Assembly (NCBI RefSeq): GCF_036227325.1
Contig: NZ_CP109467.1
Span: 1,550,001 to 1,614,000, forward strand
Reading direction: 5' to 3'
Length of the DNA stretch: 64,000 nucleotides
Origin: Streptomyces sp. NBC_01465
Lineage (GTDB): Bacteria; Actinomycetota; Actinomycetes; Streptomycetales; Streptomycetaceae
Part shown: positions 41,922 to 52,440 of the stretch, in pieces
Numbering within the stretch: position 1 is the first letter of the stretch
Layout of the letters: the number at the start of each line of letters is the position of its first letter
Position numbers and translations under genes: made by a program
Notes under the pieces: generated by a model
Told to the model about the DNA's origin: nothing
The model's input: only the letters and a program-made list of their open reading frames with translations
Databases searched by the model: none

Positions 41922-42992
41922 GTGGCACAGAACTCTGGGTGGGGCGGCGCATACGGAGGCCCGCCCGGTTACGGCGGCGCTCCGGGCTGGGGCGGCTGGC
42001 AGCCACCGCCGCAGGCACCCAAGCCGGGAGTGATACCGCTGCGGCCGCTGGCCGTCGGCGACATGCTCAACGGGACGATGACGACGATCGGGCGCTACTG
42101 GAAGCCCCTGATCGGCATAGCCGTGACCCTCTACGGAGGGGCCGCCATCCTGGTCGGGGCGTTCATCGGCATCCTCTACGCCACGTTCTCCGACACCGTC
42201 GACACCGTCTTCCACACGACCGACGACGACCTCGGCTGGTCCGACGTGCGCTCGCTGGTGTTCGGCTTCATCGCCCTGTGGGTGGTCGCCATGCTGCTGG
42301 TCGTCTTCTGTACGGCGATGATGTACGCGACCTGCGCGGTCGTCCTCCAGCAGGCCGTCCTCGGCAGGCCCGCCACCTACAAGTCCGTCTGGTGGAGCGC
42401 CCTTTCGCGCGTGCCCGCCGTGCTCGGAGCCGTCCTGCTGTCGGGGCTCGCGACCGTCGTGCCGATCCTCCTGATCGCGGCCGTATTCACCGCCCTGATC
42501 GTGGCGGTGGTGAACAACGACAGCTCACCCGCACTGTTCGCGCTGATCCCCCTGCTGGTCCTGACGGTGATCCCGCTCGCGGCCTGGCTCTGGGTGAAGT
42601 TCAGCCTGGCCCCCTCCGCCGTGGTCTTCGAGGGCCGGCGCCCCGTGGCCGCCCTGCGCCGCTCCTCGGAGCTGGTGAAGGGCTCCTGGTGGCGCATCTT
42701 CGGGATCTCGCTCCTCGCCTTCGCGATGGCCGCGGCGGCGGGCTACCTCATCCAGCTGCCCTTCAGCCTGCTGGGCAGCTTCCCCACGGCGACACTCGGC
42801 GACGACCCGGGCACCGCCCAGATCGTCGCCGTCTTCTCCGGCTACCTCGCCGCCGTACTGGTCGGCCAGCTGGTCAGCCAGATCATCACGGTCACGGTCC
42901 CCCAGCTGATGACCGGCATGCTCTACGTCGACCAGCGCTTCCGCAAGGAGGACCTGGCCCCCGTACTCGCCCGGGCGGCGACGGAGGCGTAG
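41922..42992 (+). CDS. Polytopic membrane protein (GPDP membrane-domain-like)
   Basis: 356 aa. A Gly/Pro/Trp-rich N-terminus (NSGWGGAYGGPPGYGGAPGWGGW) precedes six or so membrane helices; KFSLAPSAVVFEGRRPVAALRRSSELVKGSWWRIFG and VTVPQLMTGMLYVDQRFRKEDL are the conserved signatures of the DUF7544/glycerophosphodiester phosphodiesterase membrane-domain family. No catalytic domain attached. GTG 41922 follows GGGAG at six bases. Function unknown. Confidence 0.8.
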   Translation: MAQNSGWGGAYGGPPGYGGAPGWGGWQPPPQAPKPGVIPLRPLAVGDMLNGTMTTIGRYWKPLIGIAVTLYGGAAILVGAFIGILYATFSDTVDTVFHTTDDDLGWSDVRSLVFGFIALWVVAMLLVVFCTAMMYATCAVVLQQAVLGRPATYKSVWWSALSRVPAVLGAVLLSGLATVVPILLIAAVFTALIVAVVNNDSSPALFALIPLLVLTVIPLAAWLWVKFSLAPSAVVFEGRRPVAALRRSSELVKGSWWRIFGISLLAFAMAAAAGYLIQLPFSLLGSFPTATLGDDPGTAQIVAVFSGYLAAVLVGQLVSQIITVTVPQLMTGMLYVDQRFRKEDLAPVLARAATEA

Positions 42993-43000
42993 GGACGCGG

Positions 43001-43036
43001 AAGGGCCGGCCGGGTGCGTACACCCGGCCGGCCCTT
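43001..43036. terminator. Bidirectional hairpin terminator
   Basis: AAGGGCCGGCCGGGTG (43001-43016) and its exact complement (43021-43036) with a CGTA loop: 16-bp stem between the convergent membrane protein gene and the end of the suf operon; the arms begin AA and end TT. Confidence 0.9.
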
Positions 43037-43052
43037 GCGAAGGCGGTACCGA

Positions 43053-43391
43053 TCAGACGTTGAAGCCGAGCGCGCGCAGCTGCTCGCGGCCGTCATCGGT
43101 GATCTTGTCCGGGCCCCACGGCGGCATCCAGACCCAGTTGATCTTCAGCTCGTTGACGATGCCCTCGGTCGCCGACTTCGCCTGGTCCTCGATGACATCG
43201 GTCAGCGGGCAGGCCGCGGACGTCAGGGTCATGTCGAGGGTGGCGATGTTGGCGTCGTCGATGTGGATGCCGTAGATCAGGCCGAGGTTGACGACGTCGA
43301 TGCCCAGCTCGGGGTCGACCACGTCGTACAGCGCCTCGCGGACCTCTTCTTCGGAGGCCGGCTTGGTCGTCAGAGTCTCGTTCTCGCTCAT
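43053..43391 (-). CDS. sufT: MIP18/DUF59 iron-sulfur assembly factor
   Basis: 112 aa. DUF59 domain: EALYDVVDPELGIDVVNLGLIYGI ... MTLTSAACPLTDVIEDQAKSA, with the conserved Cys in SAACPLTD, and the end MPPWGPDKITDDGREQLRALGF. SufT-type proteins help mature Fe-S proteins. Last gene of the suf operon; ATG 43391 overlaps the sufU stop (ATGA). Followed by the 16-bp terminator. Confidence 0.9.
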   Translation of the reverse strand: MSENETLTTKPASEEEVREALYDVVDPELGIDVVNLGLIYGIHIDDANIATLDMTLTSAACPLTDVIEDQAKSATEGIVNELKINWVWMPPWGPDKITDDGREQLRALGFNV

Positions 43392-43849
43392 GCTGTCTTC
43401 CTTTCGGACTCGCCCAGCGCCTGAGCGGTCGCGTCCTTCCACGCCATCCAGCTGAGCAGCGCGCACTTCACACGGGCGGGGTACTTGGAGACTCCGGCGA
43501 ACGCGACCGCGTCCTCCAGGATCTCCTCCATCGCGTCGTCGGGCTCCAGCTTGCCCTTGGACTGCATCAGCTCCAGGAACGCGTCCTGGATCTTCTGCGC
43601 GTCCTCGAGCTCCTTGCCGACCAGCAGGTCGTTGAGGACGGAGGCGCTGGCCTGGCTGATGGAGCAGCCCTGGCCCTCGTAACTGATGTCGGCGATGGTG
43701 TCGCCCTCGTACCGCACGCGCAGCGTGATCTCGTCGCCGCACGTCGGGTTGACGTGGTGCACCTCGGCGTCGCCGTCCCGGAGACCGCGCCCGTGCGGGT
43801 GCTTGTAGTGGTCCAGGATGACTTCCTGGTACATCGAATCCAGCTTCAC
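43388..43849 (-). CDS. sufU: SufU sulfur-transfer/scaffold protein
   Basis: 153 aa. Zinc/cysteine sites are NPTCGDEITL, GQGCSISQASAS and RVKCALLSW; the insertion between the second and third Cys marks SufU rather than IscU. Accepts persulfide sulfur from SufS. Starts MKLDSMYQEVILDHYKHPHG. Twelve bp after sufS. Confidence 0.95.
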   Translation of the reverse strand: MKLDSMYQEVILDHYKHPHGRGLRDGDAEVHHVNPTCGDEITLRVRYEGDTIADISYEGQGCSISQASASVLNDLLVGKELEDAQKIQDAFLELMQSKGKLEPDDAMEEILEDAVAFAGVSKYPARVKCALLSWMAWKDATAQALGESERKTA

Positions 43850-43861
43850 GATCCCCAGTCC

Positions 43862-45133
43862 TTAACCGAAGAAGTTCCGTACGTGCTCCAGACCGTCCAC
43901 CAGGGCGTCGACCTCGGCGGGCGTGGAGTACAGATAGAACGACGCTCGCGTGGTCGCAGGAATTCCGTACCGCAGGCAGACGGGGCGGGCGCAGTGGTGG
44001 CCGACCCGGACCGCGATGCCCTGCTCGTCGAGGACCTGGCCCACGTCGTGCGGGTGGATGTCGCCGAGCGTGAAGGAGATCGCGGCGCCGCGCATCTCGG
44101 CCGTCGGGGGGCCGATGAAGCGCAGGTCCGGGATCTCGCCGAGGCGCTTCATCGCGTACTCGGTGATCGCGTGCTCATGCGCGGCGATCTTGTCCATGCC
44201 GATCGCGGAGAGGTAGTCCACGGCCGCGCCGAGGCCGACGGCCTGGGCGATCGGGGGCGTACCCGCCTCGAACTTGTGCGGCGCGGGAGCGTACGTCGAG
44301 GAGTGCATCGAGACGGTTTCGATCATCTCGCCGCCGCCGAGGAACGGCGGCAGGTCCTCGAGGAGCTCCTGGCGGCCCCAGAGGACGCCGATGCCCGTCG
44401 GACCGACCATCTTGTGGCCGGTGAAGGCCACGAAGTCGGCCTGCAGCGCCTGCACGTCGAGCACCATGTGCGGGGCGGCCTGCGAGGCGTCGATGCAGAC
44501 GAGCGCGCCGACCTGCTGGGCACGGCGGATGATCGTCTCGACCGGGTTGATCGTGCCCATCAGGTTGGAGACCAGCGTGAAGGAGACGATCTTCGTCTTC
44601 TCCGTGATGATCTCTTCGATGTTGGACAGGTCGAGACGGCCGTCGTCGGTGAGGCCGAACCACTTCAGCTTCGCGCCCGTGCGCTGCGAGAGCAGCTGCC
44701 ACGGCACGATGTTGGAGTGGTGCTCCATCTCCGTGATGACGATCTCGGTCTCGCGGTCCACGCGGTAGGGCTCATCGGCCCAACCGAGCATGTTGGCCAC
44801 GAGGTTGAGCGACTCCGAGGCGTTCTTGGTGAAGATCACCTCGTCGCGGCTGGGCGCGTTGATGAAGGCGGCGACCTTGTCGCGGGCGCCCTCGTACAGT
44901 GCCGTGGCCTCCTCGGCAAGCACGTGCACGCCGCGGTGGACGTTGGCGTTGTGCTGCTCGTAATAGTCGGTCAGCGCGTCGAGAACCTGGCGCGGCTTCT
45001 GCGAAGTGGCCGCGTTGTCCAGGTAAACGATCTTCTTCCCGTCGTGGACCACTCGGTCCAGCAAGGGGAAGTCCTTGCGGATCGCCTCGACGTTGTAATC
45101 GGGCACAGTGAGGAGGCCCGGCAGTGTCGTCAC
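43862..45133 (-). CDS. sufS: Cysteine desulfurase
   Basis: 423 aa. PLP lysine in FTGHKMVGPTGIGVLWG, catalytic Cys in VGHHCARPVCLRYG. Group II cysteine desulfurase supplying sulfane sulfur to SufU. GTG 45133 overlaps the sufC stop by 4 bp. Confidence 0.96.
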   Translation of the reverse strand: MTTLPGLLTVPDYNVEAIRKDFPLLDRVVHDGKKIVYLDNAATSQKPRQVLDALTDYYEQHNANVHRGVHVLAEEATALYEGARDKVAAFINAPSRDEVIFTKNASESLNLVANMLGWADEPYRVDRETEIVITEMEHHSNIVPWQLLSQRTGAKLKWFGLTDDGRLDLSNIEEIITEKTKIVSFTLVSNLMGTINPVETIIRRAQQVGALVCIDASQAAPHMVLDVQALQADFVAFTGHKMVGPTGIGVLWGRQELLEDLPPFLGGGEMIETVSMHSSTYAPAPHKFEAGTPPIAQAVGLGAAVDYLSAIGMDKIAAHEHAITEYAMKRLGEIPDLRFIGPPTAEMRGAAISFTLGDIHPHDVGQVLDEQGIAVRVGHHCARPVCLRYGIPATTRASFYLYSTPAEVDALVDGLEHVRNFFG

Positions 45134-45897
45134 GCTGAAGCGCCACCCTTCGTCGTGTAGGCCTCGTAGCCCTCGTTCTCGAGCTTGTCGGCGAGCTCGG
45201 GGCCGCCGGACTCGACGATCTTGCCCGCCGAGAAGACGTGCACGAAGTCGGGCTTGATGTAGCGCAGGATGCGCGTGTAGTGCGTGATGAGGAGCGTGCC
45301 GACCTCGCCGGTGTCGCGGACGCGGTTGACGCCCTCGGAGACCTGGCGCAGGGCGTCGACGTCGAGGCCGGAGTCGGTCTCGTCGAGGATCGCGATCTTC
45401 GGCTTGAGGAGCTCCATCTGGAGGATCTCGTGGCGCTTCTTCTCGCCGCCGGAGAAGCCCTCGTTGACGTTGCGCTCGGCGAAGGCCGGGTCCATCTGGA
45501 GGGTCTCCATGGCGGACTTGACCTCCTTCACCCAGGTGCGGAGCTTGGGGGCCTCGCCGCGGATCGCCGTCGCCGACGTACGCAGGAAGTTGGAGACCGA
45601 GACGCCGGGGACCTCGACCGGGTACTGCATGGCGAGGAACATGCCGGCGCGGGCGCGCTCGTCGACGGTCATCTCGAGGACGTCCTCGCCGTCGAGGGTG
45701 ACGGTGCCGGACGTGATCGTGTACTTGGGGTGACCCGCGATGGAGTACGCCAGGGTCGACTTGCCGGAGCCGTTGGGGCCCATGATGGCGTGGGTCTCGC
45801 CCTGCTTCACGGTCAGGTCGACGCCCTTGAGGATCTCCTTCGTACCGTTCTCGGTTTCGACGGAGACGTGCAGGTCGCGGATTTCAAGCGTTGCCAT
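45130..45897 (-). CDS. sufC: SufC ATPase of the SufBCD complex
   Basis: 255 aa ABC-type ATPase: Walker A GPNGSGKSTL, signature FSGGEKKRHEILQM, Walker B ILDETDSGLDVDAL. Powers the SufBD scaffold in the cytosol. ATG 45897 (MATLEIRDL). Seven bp after the Rieske gene. Confidence 0.96.
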   Translation of the reverse strand: MATLEIRDLHVSVETENGTKEILKGVDLTVKQGETHAIMGPNGSGKSTLAYSIAGHPKYTITSGTVTLDGEDVLEMTVDERARAGMFLAMQYPVEVPGVSVSNFLRTSATAIRGEAPKLRTWVKEVKSAMETLQMDPAFAERNVNEGFSGGEKKRHEILQMELLKPKIAILDETDSGLDVDALRQVSEGVNRVRDTGEVGTLLITHYTRILRYIKPDFVHVFSAGKIVESGGPELADKLENEGYEAYTTKGGASA

Positions 45898-45904
45898 GGG
45901 TGAC

Positions 45905-46222
45905 TCAGGACTCCTGGGATACGGAGACGAGCACATCGTCCCCTTCGATCTTTACGGGGTATACGGGGACGGGGCGCGTCGCGGGAAGGCCGGACGGCTT
46001 GCCGGTGCGGAGGTCGAACGACGAGCCGTGCAGCCAGCACTCGATCGAACAGTCCTCGACCTCGCCCTCGGAGAGCGAGACGTTCGCGTGCGAGCAGATG
46101 TCGTTGATCGCGAACACCTCCCCCTCCGTGCGGACCAGCGACACCGGCGTGCCGTCGAGTTCCACCCGCTTCGGGGTGTCCTCCTCCAGCTCGCTGAGCG
46201 CGGCCACCTTGACGAAAGCCAT
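45905..46222 (-). CDS. Rieske-type [2Fe-2S] ferredoxin
   Basis: 105 aa. Both Rieske boxes: CSHANVSLSEG and CWLHGSSFDLRTG. Resembles the ferredoxin subunit of aromatic oxygenases and is regularly encoded within actinobacterial suf operons; probable electron donor for cluster assembly. ATG 46222 overlaps the sufD stop by one base. Confidence 0.92.
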   Translation of the reverse strand: MAFVKVAALSELEEDTPKRVELDGTPVSLVRTEGEVFAINDICSHANVSLSEGEVEDCSIECWLHGSSFDLRTGKPSGLPATRPVPVYPVKIEGDDVLVSVSQES

Positions 46223-47403
46223 CAGACCGAGGCCTCCAGCTCCGCGTCGATCTTGGCGAGGAGGCGCTCCTCGACGTCCGGCAGACCGATCTGCTGGACG
46301 AGCTCGGCGAAGAAGCCGCGGACGACGAGGCGGCGGGCCTCGGCCTCCGGGATACCGCGCGACTGGAGGTAGAAGAGCTGGCTGTCGTCGAAGCGGCCGG
46401 TCGCCGAGGCGTGGCCCGCACCCGCGATCTCGCCGGTCTCGATCTCCAGGTTCGGTACGGAGTCGACGCGCGCGCCGTCGGTGAGGACGAGGTTGCGGTT
46501 GAGCTCGTACGAATCGGTGCCCTCGGCGGCGGCCTGGATCAGCACGTCGCCGATCCACACCGCGTGCGCGTCCTGGCCCTGCAGCGCGCCCTTGTAGGCC
46601 ACGTTGGACTTGCAGTGGGGCACGTTGTGGTCGACCAGGAGGCGGTGCTCCTGGTGCTGGCCCTGGTCGGTGAAGTACAGACCGAAGAGCTCGGCGTCGC
46701 CGCCGGGGCCCGCGTAGCTGATGCGCGGGTGGAGGCGTACGACGTCGCCGCCGAAGGTGACCACGACGGACTTGAAGGTGGCGTCGCGGCCGACCAGCGC
46801 GTTGTGCTGGGCGACGTGGACGGCCTTGTCGTCCCAGTCCTGGACGGAGACGACGGTGAGCTTCGCGCCGTCGCCGAGCAGGTAGTCGACGTTGGCGGCG
46901 AGCACCGCGTCGCCGGTGTGGTCGATGACCACGACGGCCTCGGCGAAGGCGCCGAGCTCGATGACCTGGTGGCCGTAGGCCACGCCGCCGATGCCGTGCA
47001 CGGCGATACGGATCGGCTCGGTGAGGACGGCCTCCTTGGGCACCGAGACGACCGAGGCCTTCTCGAAGGAGGTGAACGCCTGGGCGGCGACCCGGTCCAC
47101 CGGGGTGCCGGCCTTGCCGACGCGCGCGTCGTCGCGGCCGACCGTCTCGACGGTGACACCGTCGGGGGCGGTGACCTCGACCCGTACGCCGCCACCGGTC
47201 GCGGCGGCGGTGCCGTCGTGCAGACCGCGGAGGCGCTCGAGCGGGGTGAACCGCCACTCCTCCTCGCGGCCGTGCGGGACCGGGAAGTCGGCCACGTCGA
47301 AGGACGGCGGCGCGCTCATACGGGTGGCGCTGGTGGACTCGGCGGCCACCGCGATGGACCCGGCAGTGGTGGAACCCGCCGGAATGTTCTGAGCCTCAGC
47401 CAT
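46222..47403 (-). CDS. sufD: SufD scaffold subunit
   Basis: 393 aa. The right-handed beta-helix core and the C-terminal HASATGRFDDSQLFYLQSRGIPEAEARRLVVRGFFAEL are typical of SufB/SufD. ATG 47403 (MAEAQNIPAG). 61 bp after sufB. Forms SufBCD with neighbours. Confidence 0.95.
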   Translation of the reverse strand: MAEAQNIPAGSTTAGSIAVAAESTSATRMSAPPSFDVADFPVPHGREEEWRFTPLERLRGLHDGTAAATGGGVRVEVTAPDGVTVETVGRDDARVGKAGTPVDRVAAQAFTSFEKASVVSVPKEAVLTEPIRIAVHGIGGVAYGHQVIELGAFAEAVVVIDHTGDAVLAANVDYLLGDGAKLTVVSVQDWDDKAVHVAQHNALVGRDATFKSVVVTFGGDVVRLHPRISYAGPGGDAELFGLYFTDQGQHQEHRLLVDHNVPHCKSNVAYKGALQGQDAHAVWIGDVLIQAAAEGTDSYELNRNLVLTDGARVDSVPNLEIETGEIAGAGHASATGRFDDSQLFYLQSRGIPEAEARRLVVRGFFAELVQQIGLPDVEERLLAKIDAELEASV

Positions 47404-47464
47404 GGCTGTCGTAGTGCTCACTTTCTGGGTCAAAGTAAAACGGTCGCTGCTGGGGTACGGGGCC

Positions 47465-48886
47465 TTAGCCGACCGAACCCTCCATCTGCAGCTCGATCAG
47501 CCGGTTGAGCTCCAGGGCGTACTCCATGGGCAGCTCCTTGGCGATCGGCTCGACGAAGCCGCGGACGATCATCGCCATGGCCTCGAACTCCGTCATGCCG
47601 CGGCTCATCAGGTAGAAGAGCTGGTCGTCGGAGACCTTGGAGACGGTCGCCTCGTGGCCCATGGACACGTCGTCCTCGCGCACGTCCACGTACGGGTACG
47701 TGTCGGAGCGGGAGATCGTGTCGACGAGCAGCGCGTCGCAGAGCACGTTGGACTTGGAGCCGGGCGCACCCTCGCCGATCTCGATGAGACCGCGGTAGGA
47801 GGTGCGGCCGCCGCCTCGCGCCACCGACTTGGAGACGATGTTGGAGGAGGTGTTCGGTGCCATGTGGACCATCTTGGCGCCGGCGTCCTGGTGCTGGCCC
47901 TCGCCCGCGAAGGCGATGGAGAGCGTCTCGCCCTTGGCGTGCTCGCCCATGAGGTAGACGGCGGGGTACTTCATCGTCACCTTGGAGCCGATGTTGCCGT
48001 CGACCCACTCCATGGTCGCGCCCTCGTAGGCCACGGCGCGCTTGGTGACCAGGTTGTAGACGTTGTTCGACCAGTTCTGGATCGTCGTGTAGCGGCAGCG
48101 GCCGCCCTTCTTCACGATGATCTCGACGACCGCGGAGTGCAGCGAGTCGGAGGAGTAGATCGGGGCGGTGCAGCCCTCGACGTAGTGGACGTAGGCGTCC
48201 TCGTCGACGATGATCAGCGTCCGCTCGAACTGGCCCATGTTCTCCGTGTTGATACGGAAGTAGGCCTGCAGCGGGATGTCGACCTTCACGCCCTTGGGCA
48301 CGTAGATGAACGAACCGCCCGACCACACGGCCGAGTTGAGCGACGCGAACTTGTTGTCGCCGACCGGGATGACGGTGCCGAAGTACTCCTGGAAGAGCTC
48401 CGGGTGCTCCTTCAGCGCCGTGTCGGTGTCGAGGAAGATGACGCCCTGCTCCTCCAGGTCCTCACGGATCTGGTGGTAGACGACCTCGGACTCGTACTGG
48501 GCCGCGACACCGGCGACGAGGCGCTGCTTCTCCGCCTCGGGGATGCCGAGCTTGTCGTACGTGTTCTTGATGTCCTCGGGCAGGTCCTCCCAGGACTCCG
48601 CCTGCTTCTCCGTGGAACGCACGAAGTACTTGATGTTGTCGAAGTCGATGCCGGAGAGGTCGGAACCCCAGGACGGCATGGGCTTCTTGCCGAAGAGCTT
48701 CAGGCCCTTGAGGCGGAGCTTCAGCATCCACTCGGGCTCGTTCTTCTTCGACGAGATGTCGCGCACGACGTCCTCGTTGAGGCCGCGCTTGGCCGTGGCG
48801 CCTGCCGCGTCGGAGTCGGCCCAGCCGAATTCGTACGTGCCCAGACCCTCGAGTTCGGGGTGGGCAGTCTCCGTGGGGAGAGTCAT
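47465..48886 (-). CDS. sufB: SufB scaffold subunit
   Basis: 473 aa. Markers: [66 protein letters not shown] and the terminal [24 protein letters not shown]. Builds nascent Fe-S clusters. ATG 48886 has GGAGG upstream and overlaps the sufR stop by 4 bp. Confidence 0.97.
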   Translation of the reverse strand: MTLPTETAHPELEGLGTYEFGWADSDAAGATAKRGLNEDVVRDISSKKNEPEWMLKLRLKGLKLFGKKPMPSWGSDLSGIDFDNIKYFVRSTEKQAESWEDLPEDIKNTYDKLGIPEAEKQRLVAGVAAQYESEVVYHQIREDLEEQGVIFLDTDTALKEHPELFQEYFGTVIPVGDNKFASLNSAVWSGGSFIYVPKGVKVDIPLQAYFRINTENMGQFERTLIIVDEDAYVHYVEGCTAPIYSSDSLHSAVVEIIVKKGGRCRYTTIQNWSNNVYNLVTKRAVAYEGATMEWVDGNIGSKVTMKYPAVYLMGEHAKGETLSIAFAGEGQHQDAGAKMVHMAPNTSSNIVSKSVARGGGRTSYRGLIEIGEGAPGSKSNVLCDALLVDTISRSDTYPYVDVREDDVSMGHEATVSKVSDDQLFYLMSRGMTEFEAMAMIVRGFVEPIAKELPMEYALELNRLIELQMEGSVG

Positions 48887-49620
48887 GCGGGGTTCCTCCC
48901 GGCCGTGCTGGCGGATGCTGAAACTTCGGTCTGTGAAACGATCTTGGGAATGAACGTCGTGCACACTCCGTCGCCGTGGGCGATGGTGGCCAGACGCTGC
49001 ACATGAGTCCCGAGCAGGCGGGAGAAGACCTCGGTCTCCGCCTCGCACAGCTGCGGGAACTGCTCGGCGACATGGGCGACCGGGCAGTGGTGCTGGCAGA
49101 GCTGTTCGCCGACCGGTGCGCTGCGCGCCGTAGCAGCGTACCCGTCTGCGGTCAATGCCTTGGCAAGGGCCTCTGCGCGGCTCTCGGGCGCCGCGGCGTC
49201 GATCGCCGCCCGGTACGTCTCGGCCTGCGTGGCGAAACGGGCGCGGGCGAAGTCCATGACGGCCTCGTCGCTGCCGGCCTGCTCCGCGATCCAGCGCAGG
49301 GCGTCGGCCGCGAGCTTGTCGTAGCTCTGGTCGAAGGCGTCCCGGCCGCAGTCGGTGAGCGCGAAGACCTTGGCCGGGCGGCCACGGGTCCGCGCCCCGT
49401 ACACACGCTGCTCGCGGGCGGCGATCACGTCGTCCGCGACCAGGGCGTCGAGGTGGCGGCGGACGGCCGCCTGGGTCAGCCCGAGTCGGGTGGCGAGGTC
49501 GGCCACGGTGGACGGGCCGTGGTCCAGGATGGAGCGCGCGACGCGGTTGCGGGTGGACCGCTCACCGGTCGCGAGTTCCTCCTGCCCCGCTTCCCGGGGT
49601 GCCTCGCCAACGTTTTTCAC
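48883..49620 (-). CDS. sufR: SufR, Fe-S-sensing repressor of the suf operon
   Basis: 245 aa. Winged HTH ([38 protein letters not shown]) and a C-terminal Cys-rich cluster site: [23 protein letters not shown] with a fourth Cys in GDGVCTTF. Holds a [4Fe-4S] cluster and represses suf when clusters are sufficient. GTG 49620 is preferred to ATG 49656 because the CAAC-N6-GTTG operator occupies 49620-49633. First gene of the operon; overlaps sufB by 4 bp. Confidence 0.93.
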   Translation of the reverse strand: MKNVGEAPREAGQEELATGERSTRNRVARSILDHGPSTVADLATRLGLTQAAVRRHLDALVADDVIAAREQRVYGARTRGRPAKVFALTDCGRDAFDQSYDKLAADALRWIAEQAGSDEAVMDFARARFATQAETYRAAIDAAAPESRAEALAKALTADGYAATARSAPVGEQLCQHHCPVAHVAEQFPQLCEAETEVFSRLLGTHVQRLATIAHGDGVCTTFIPKIVSQTEVSASASTAGRNPA

Positions 49621-49633
49621 AACACCATTGTTG
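49620..49633. promoter_or_regulatory. SufR operator
   Basis: CAAC (49620-49623), ACCATT, GTTG (49630-49633), the CAAC-N6-GTTG palindrome known for SufR in streptomycetes, directly at the start of sufR. A repressor here would block the operon's own promoter. Confidence 0.8.
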
Positions 49634-49780
49634 CGTAATTCTCCAGACCCTGGCAACCCTCGTCCGGATCATGCCCGATGCCGTGCATCACTTAGGGATA
49701 CCTAACCTGACCTGCGAAAACGATCACTGCTCGATCAAATCGGTGGCGCGTCCCGGCCGGTCGGAGGAGACTTTCCGACC

Positions 49781-50584
49781 ATGCCGACACCACCCCCGAC
49801 CGGCCCTTTGTGCACCCGCGCGACCCTCGCCTCCGACCTGCGCGCCCTCGGCGTCGAGCCCGGCGAAACGCTGCTCGTCCACTCCTCCCTGAGCTCGCTC
49901 GGCTGGGTCTGCGGCGGGCGCGTCGCCGTCGTACAGGCCCTGCTGGACGCGCTCGGCCCCGACGGAACCCTGGTCGTCCCGGCACACACGGGCGACAACT
50001 CCGACCCCAAGGACTGGGGCAATCCGCCGGTCCCCGAGGAGTGGTGGCCCGCCGTCCGCGAGGCGACGCCCGCGTACGACCCGCTCACCACCCCCACCAG
50101 CGGCATCGGCGTGATCCCCGAGGCCGTACGCAGCTGGCCCGGCGCCCTGCGCAGTGCGCACCCGCAGACCTCCTTCGCCGCGGTGGGACCGGCGGCCGCG
50201 GTCCTCACGGCGGGCCATGCGCAGGACTGCATGCTCGGCGAGCGCAGTCCGCTGGCGCGGCTGGAGAAGGCGGACGCGCGCGTGCTGCTGCTCGGTGCGG
50301 GTTTCGACTCGTGTACGGCCTTCCACCTGGCCGAGTACCGGATTCCGTCGCCCGTGGCGGAGAACGGGCGCGCGGTGATGACACCGCAGGGCCGCCGCTG
50401 GGTGACCGTGCGCGAGACGTCGGTCTCCAGCGATCGCTTCGACGAGCTGGGCGCGGACTACGAGCGGGACCGGCCGGTGGTGCGGGGCACGGTCGGCGCG
50501 GCCACGGTGAGACTGTTCCCGCTGGCCGATGCGGTCGCGTACGCGGAGAAGTGGCTGCCCGTGCACCGGCCGGGCGACGTCTAG
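49781..50584 (+). CDS. AAC(3)-family aminoglycoside N-acetyltransferase-like protein
   Basis: 267 aa. LASDLRALGVEPGETLLVHSSLSSLGWVCGG, TLVVPAHTGDNSDPKDWGNPP, TPTSGIGVIPEAVRSWPGALRSAHPQTSFAAVGP and ARVLLLGAGFDSCTAFHLAEYR are the conserved blocks of Antibiotic_NAT. Acetyl-CoA-dependent 3-N-acetylation of aminoglycosides is the family activity; chromosomal actinobacterial copies may have other substrates. Opposite to sufR. Confidence 0.87.
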   Translation: MPTPPPTGPLCTRATLASDLRALGVEPGETLLVHSSLSSLGWVCGGRVAVVQALLDALGPDGTLVVPAHTGDNSDPKDWGNPPVPEEWWPAVREATPAYDPLTTPTSGIGVIPEAVRSWPGALRSAHPQTSFAAVGPAAAVLTAGHAQDCMLGERSPLARLEKADARVLLLGAGFDSCTAFHLAEYRIPSPVAENGRAVMTPQGRRWVTVRETSVSSDRFDELGADYERDRPVVRGTVGAATVRLFPLADAVAYAEKWLPVHRPGDV

Positions 50585-50588
50585 ACGC

Positions 50589-51368
50589 CTAGCGGTCCAC
50601 GGTCCGGCGGACGCCGCTGGTGAACCAGTAGACGGCCCCGACCAGCAGACCTCCGCCCACGATGTTGCCCGGCACGGCGAAGCTCAGATTGCGGAAGAGG
50701 TCGCCCCAGCCCGCGCTGCCGTCGAGGATCGCCAGGCTGTAGACGGCCATGTTGGCGACGCAGTGCTCGAAGCCGACGGCGACGAAGACCAGCACCGGCA
50801 GCCAGAGCACGAAGATCTTGGCGCCGTCACCCTTCGCCCGGGAGAACATCCACACGGCGAGGCAGACCAGCATGTTGCAGAGGACCGCGCGCCAGAAGAT
50901 CTGACCGCCGGTCAGCGCGTTCTTGGCGGAGACCATCTCGGCGAGCATCGCGCGGGCGGACGGGGCGGCGGTCACACCCGAGGCGTGCACCATGGCACCG
51001 AAGGCCAGGGCGCCGGCCAGATTCCCGGCCAGCGAGACGGACCAGCTGAGGACCAGATCCCTGAGCCCGGTGCGTCCGGAGAGTGCGCCGACGAGCATCA
51101 CCATCACATTGCTGGTGAAGAGCTGGGCGCCGGCGAACATCACCAGGGTCAGCGCGACCGGGAAGACCGCACCCTCCAACAGCCTCGCGGCGGCCGAGTG
51201 CTCGGCGACGAACGGCGATATCGCCACCAGGAGCAGGATCTCGCCGACGCCGATGTACGCGCCCGCGAGCATCGCCGAGACGAAGTAGCGCGGCGGTTTC
51301 CTCAGGTCGTGGGCCTTGTGCTCGGCCTGCCCGACGGTCGCCTCGATGCTCTCCGCGATGGTGATCAC
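50589..51368 (-). CDS. Formate/nitrite transporter family protein
   Basis: 259 aa, six membrane helices. KPPRYFVSAMLAGAYIGVGEILL, SLAGNLAGALAFG, LCNMLVCLAVWMF, FEHCVANMAVYSLAIL and NIVGGGLLVGAVYWF are the FNT signatures. A pentameric channel for formate, nitrite or related small anions. GTG 51368 start; ribosome binding site weak. Convergent with the AAC(3)-like gene. Confidence 0.9.
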   Translation of the reverse strand: MITIAESIEATVGQAEHKAHDLRKPPRYFVSAMLAGAYIGVGEILLLVAISPFVAEHSAAARLLEGAVFPVALTLVMFAGAQLFTSNVMVMLVGALSGRTGLRDLVLSWSVSLAGNLAGALAFGAMVHASGVTAAPSARAMLAEMVSAKNALTGGQIFWRAVLCNMLVCLAVWMFSRAKGDGAKIFVLWLPVLVFVAVGFEHCVANMAVYSLAILDGSAGWGDLFRNLSFAVPGNIVGGGLLVGAVYWFTSGVRRTVDR

Positions 51369-51500
51369 CCTTCGACGCTACGGCCGTAGGAGCGGTGTGA
51401 AGTACGGGGAACGACACCACCCTCAGAGTCTCGGGCCCCCTCTTTCCCGGGACCTCCGTCCCGGAGCCGTACCGCGTGCAAGCGGGCCCCGGAAGGTTCG

Positions 51501-51506
51501 TAGACT
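51501..51506 (+). promoter_or_regulatory. TAGACT -10 of a probable leaderless promoter
   Basis: TAGACT ends seven bases before the ATG at 51514 of the ABC ATPase gene, with no ribosome binding site between. It is the same arrangement as at 1292-1305. Confidence 0.5.
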
Positions 51507-51513
51507 CGCAGGC

Positions 51514-52436
<923 letters not shown>

Positions 52437-52440
<4 letters not shown>

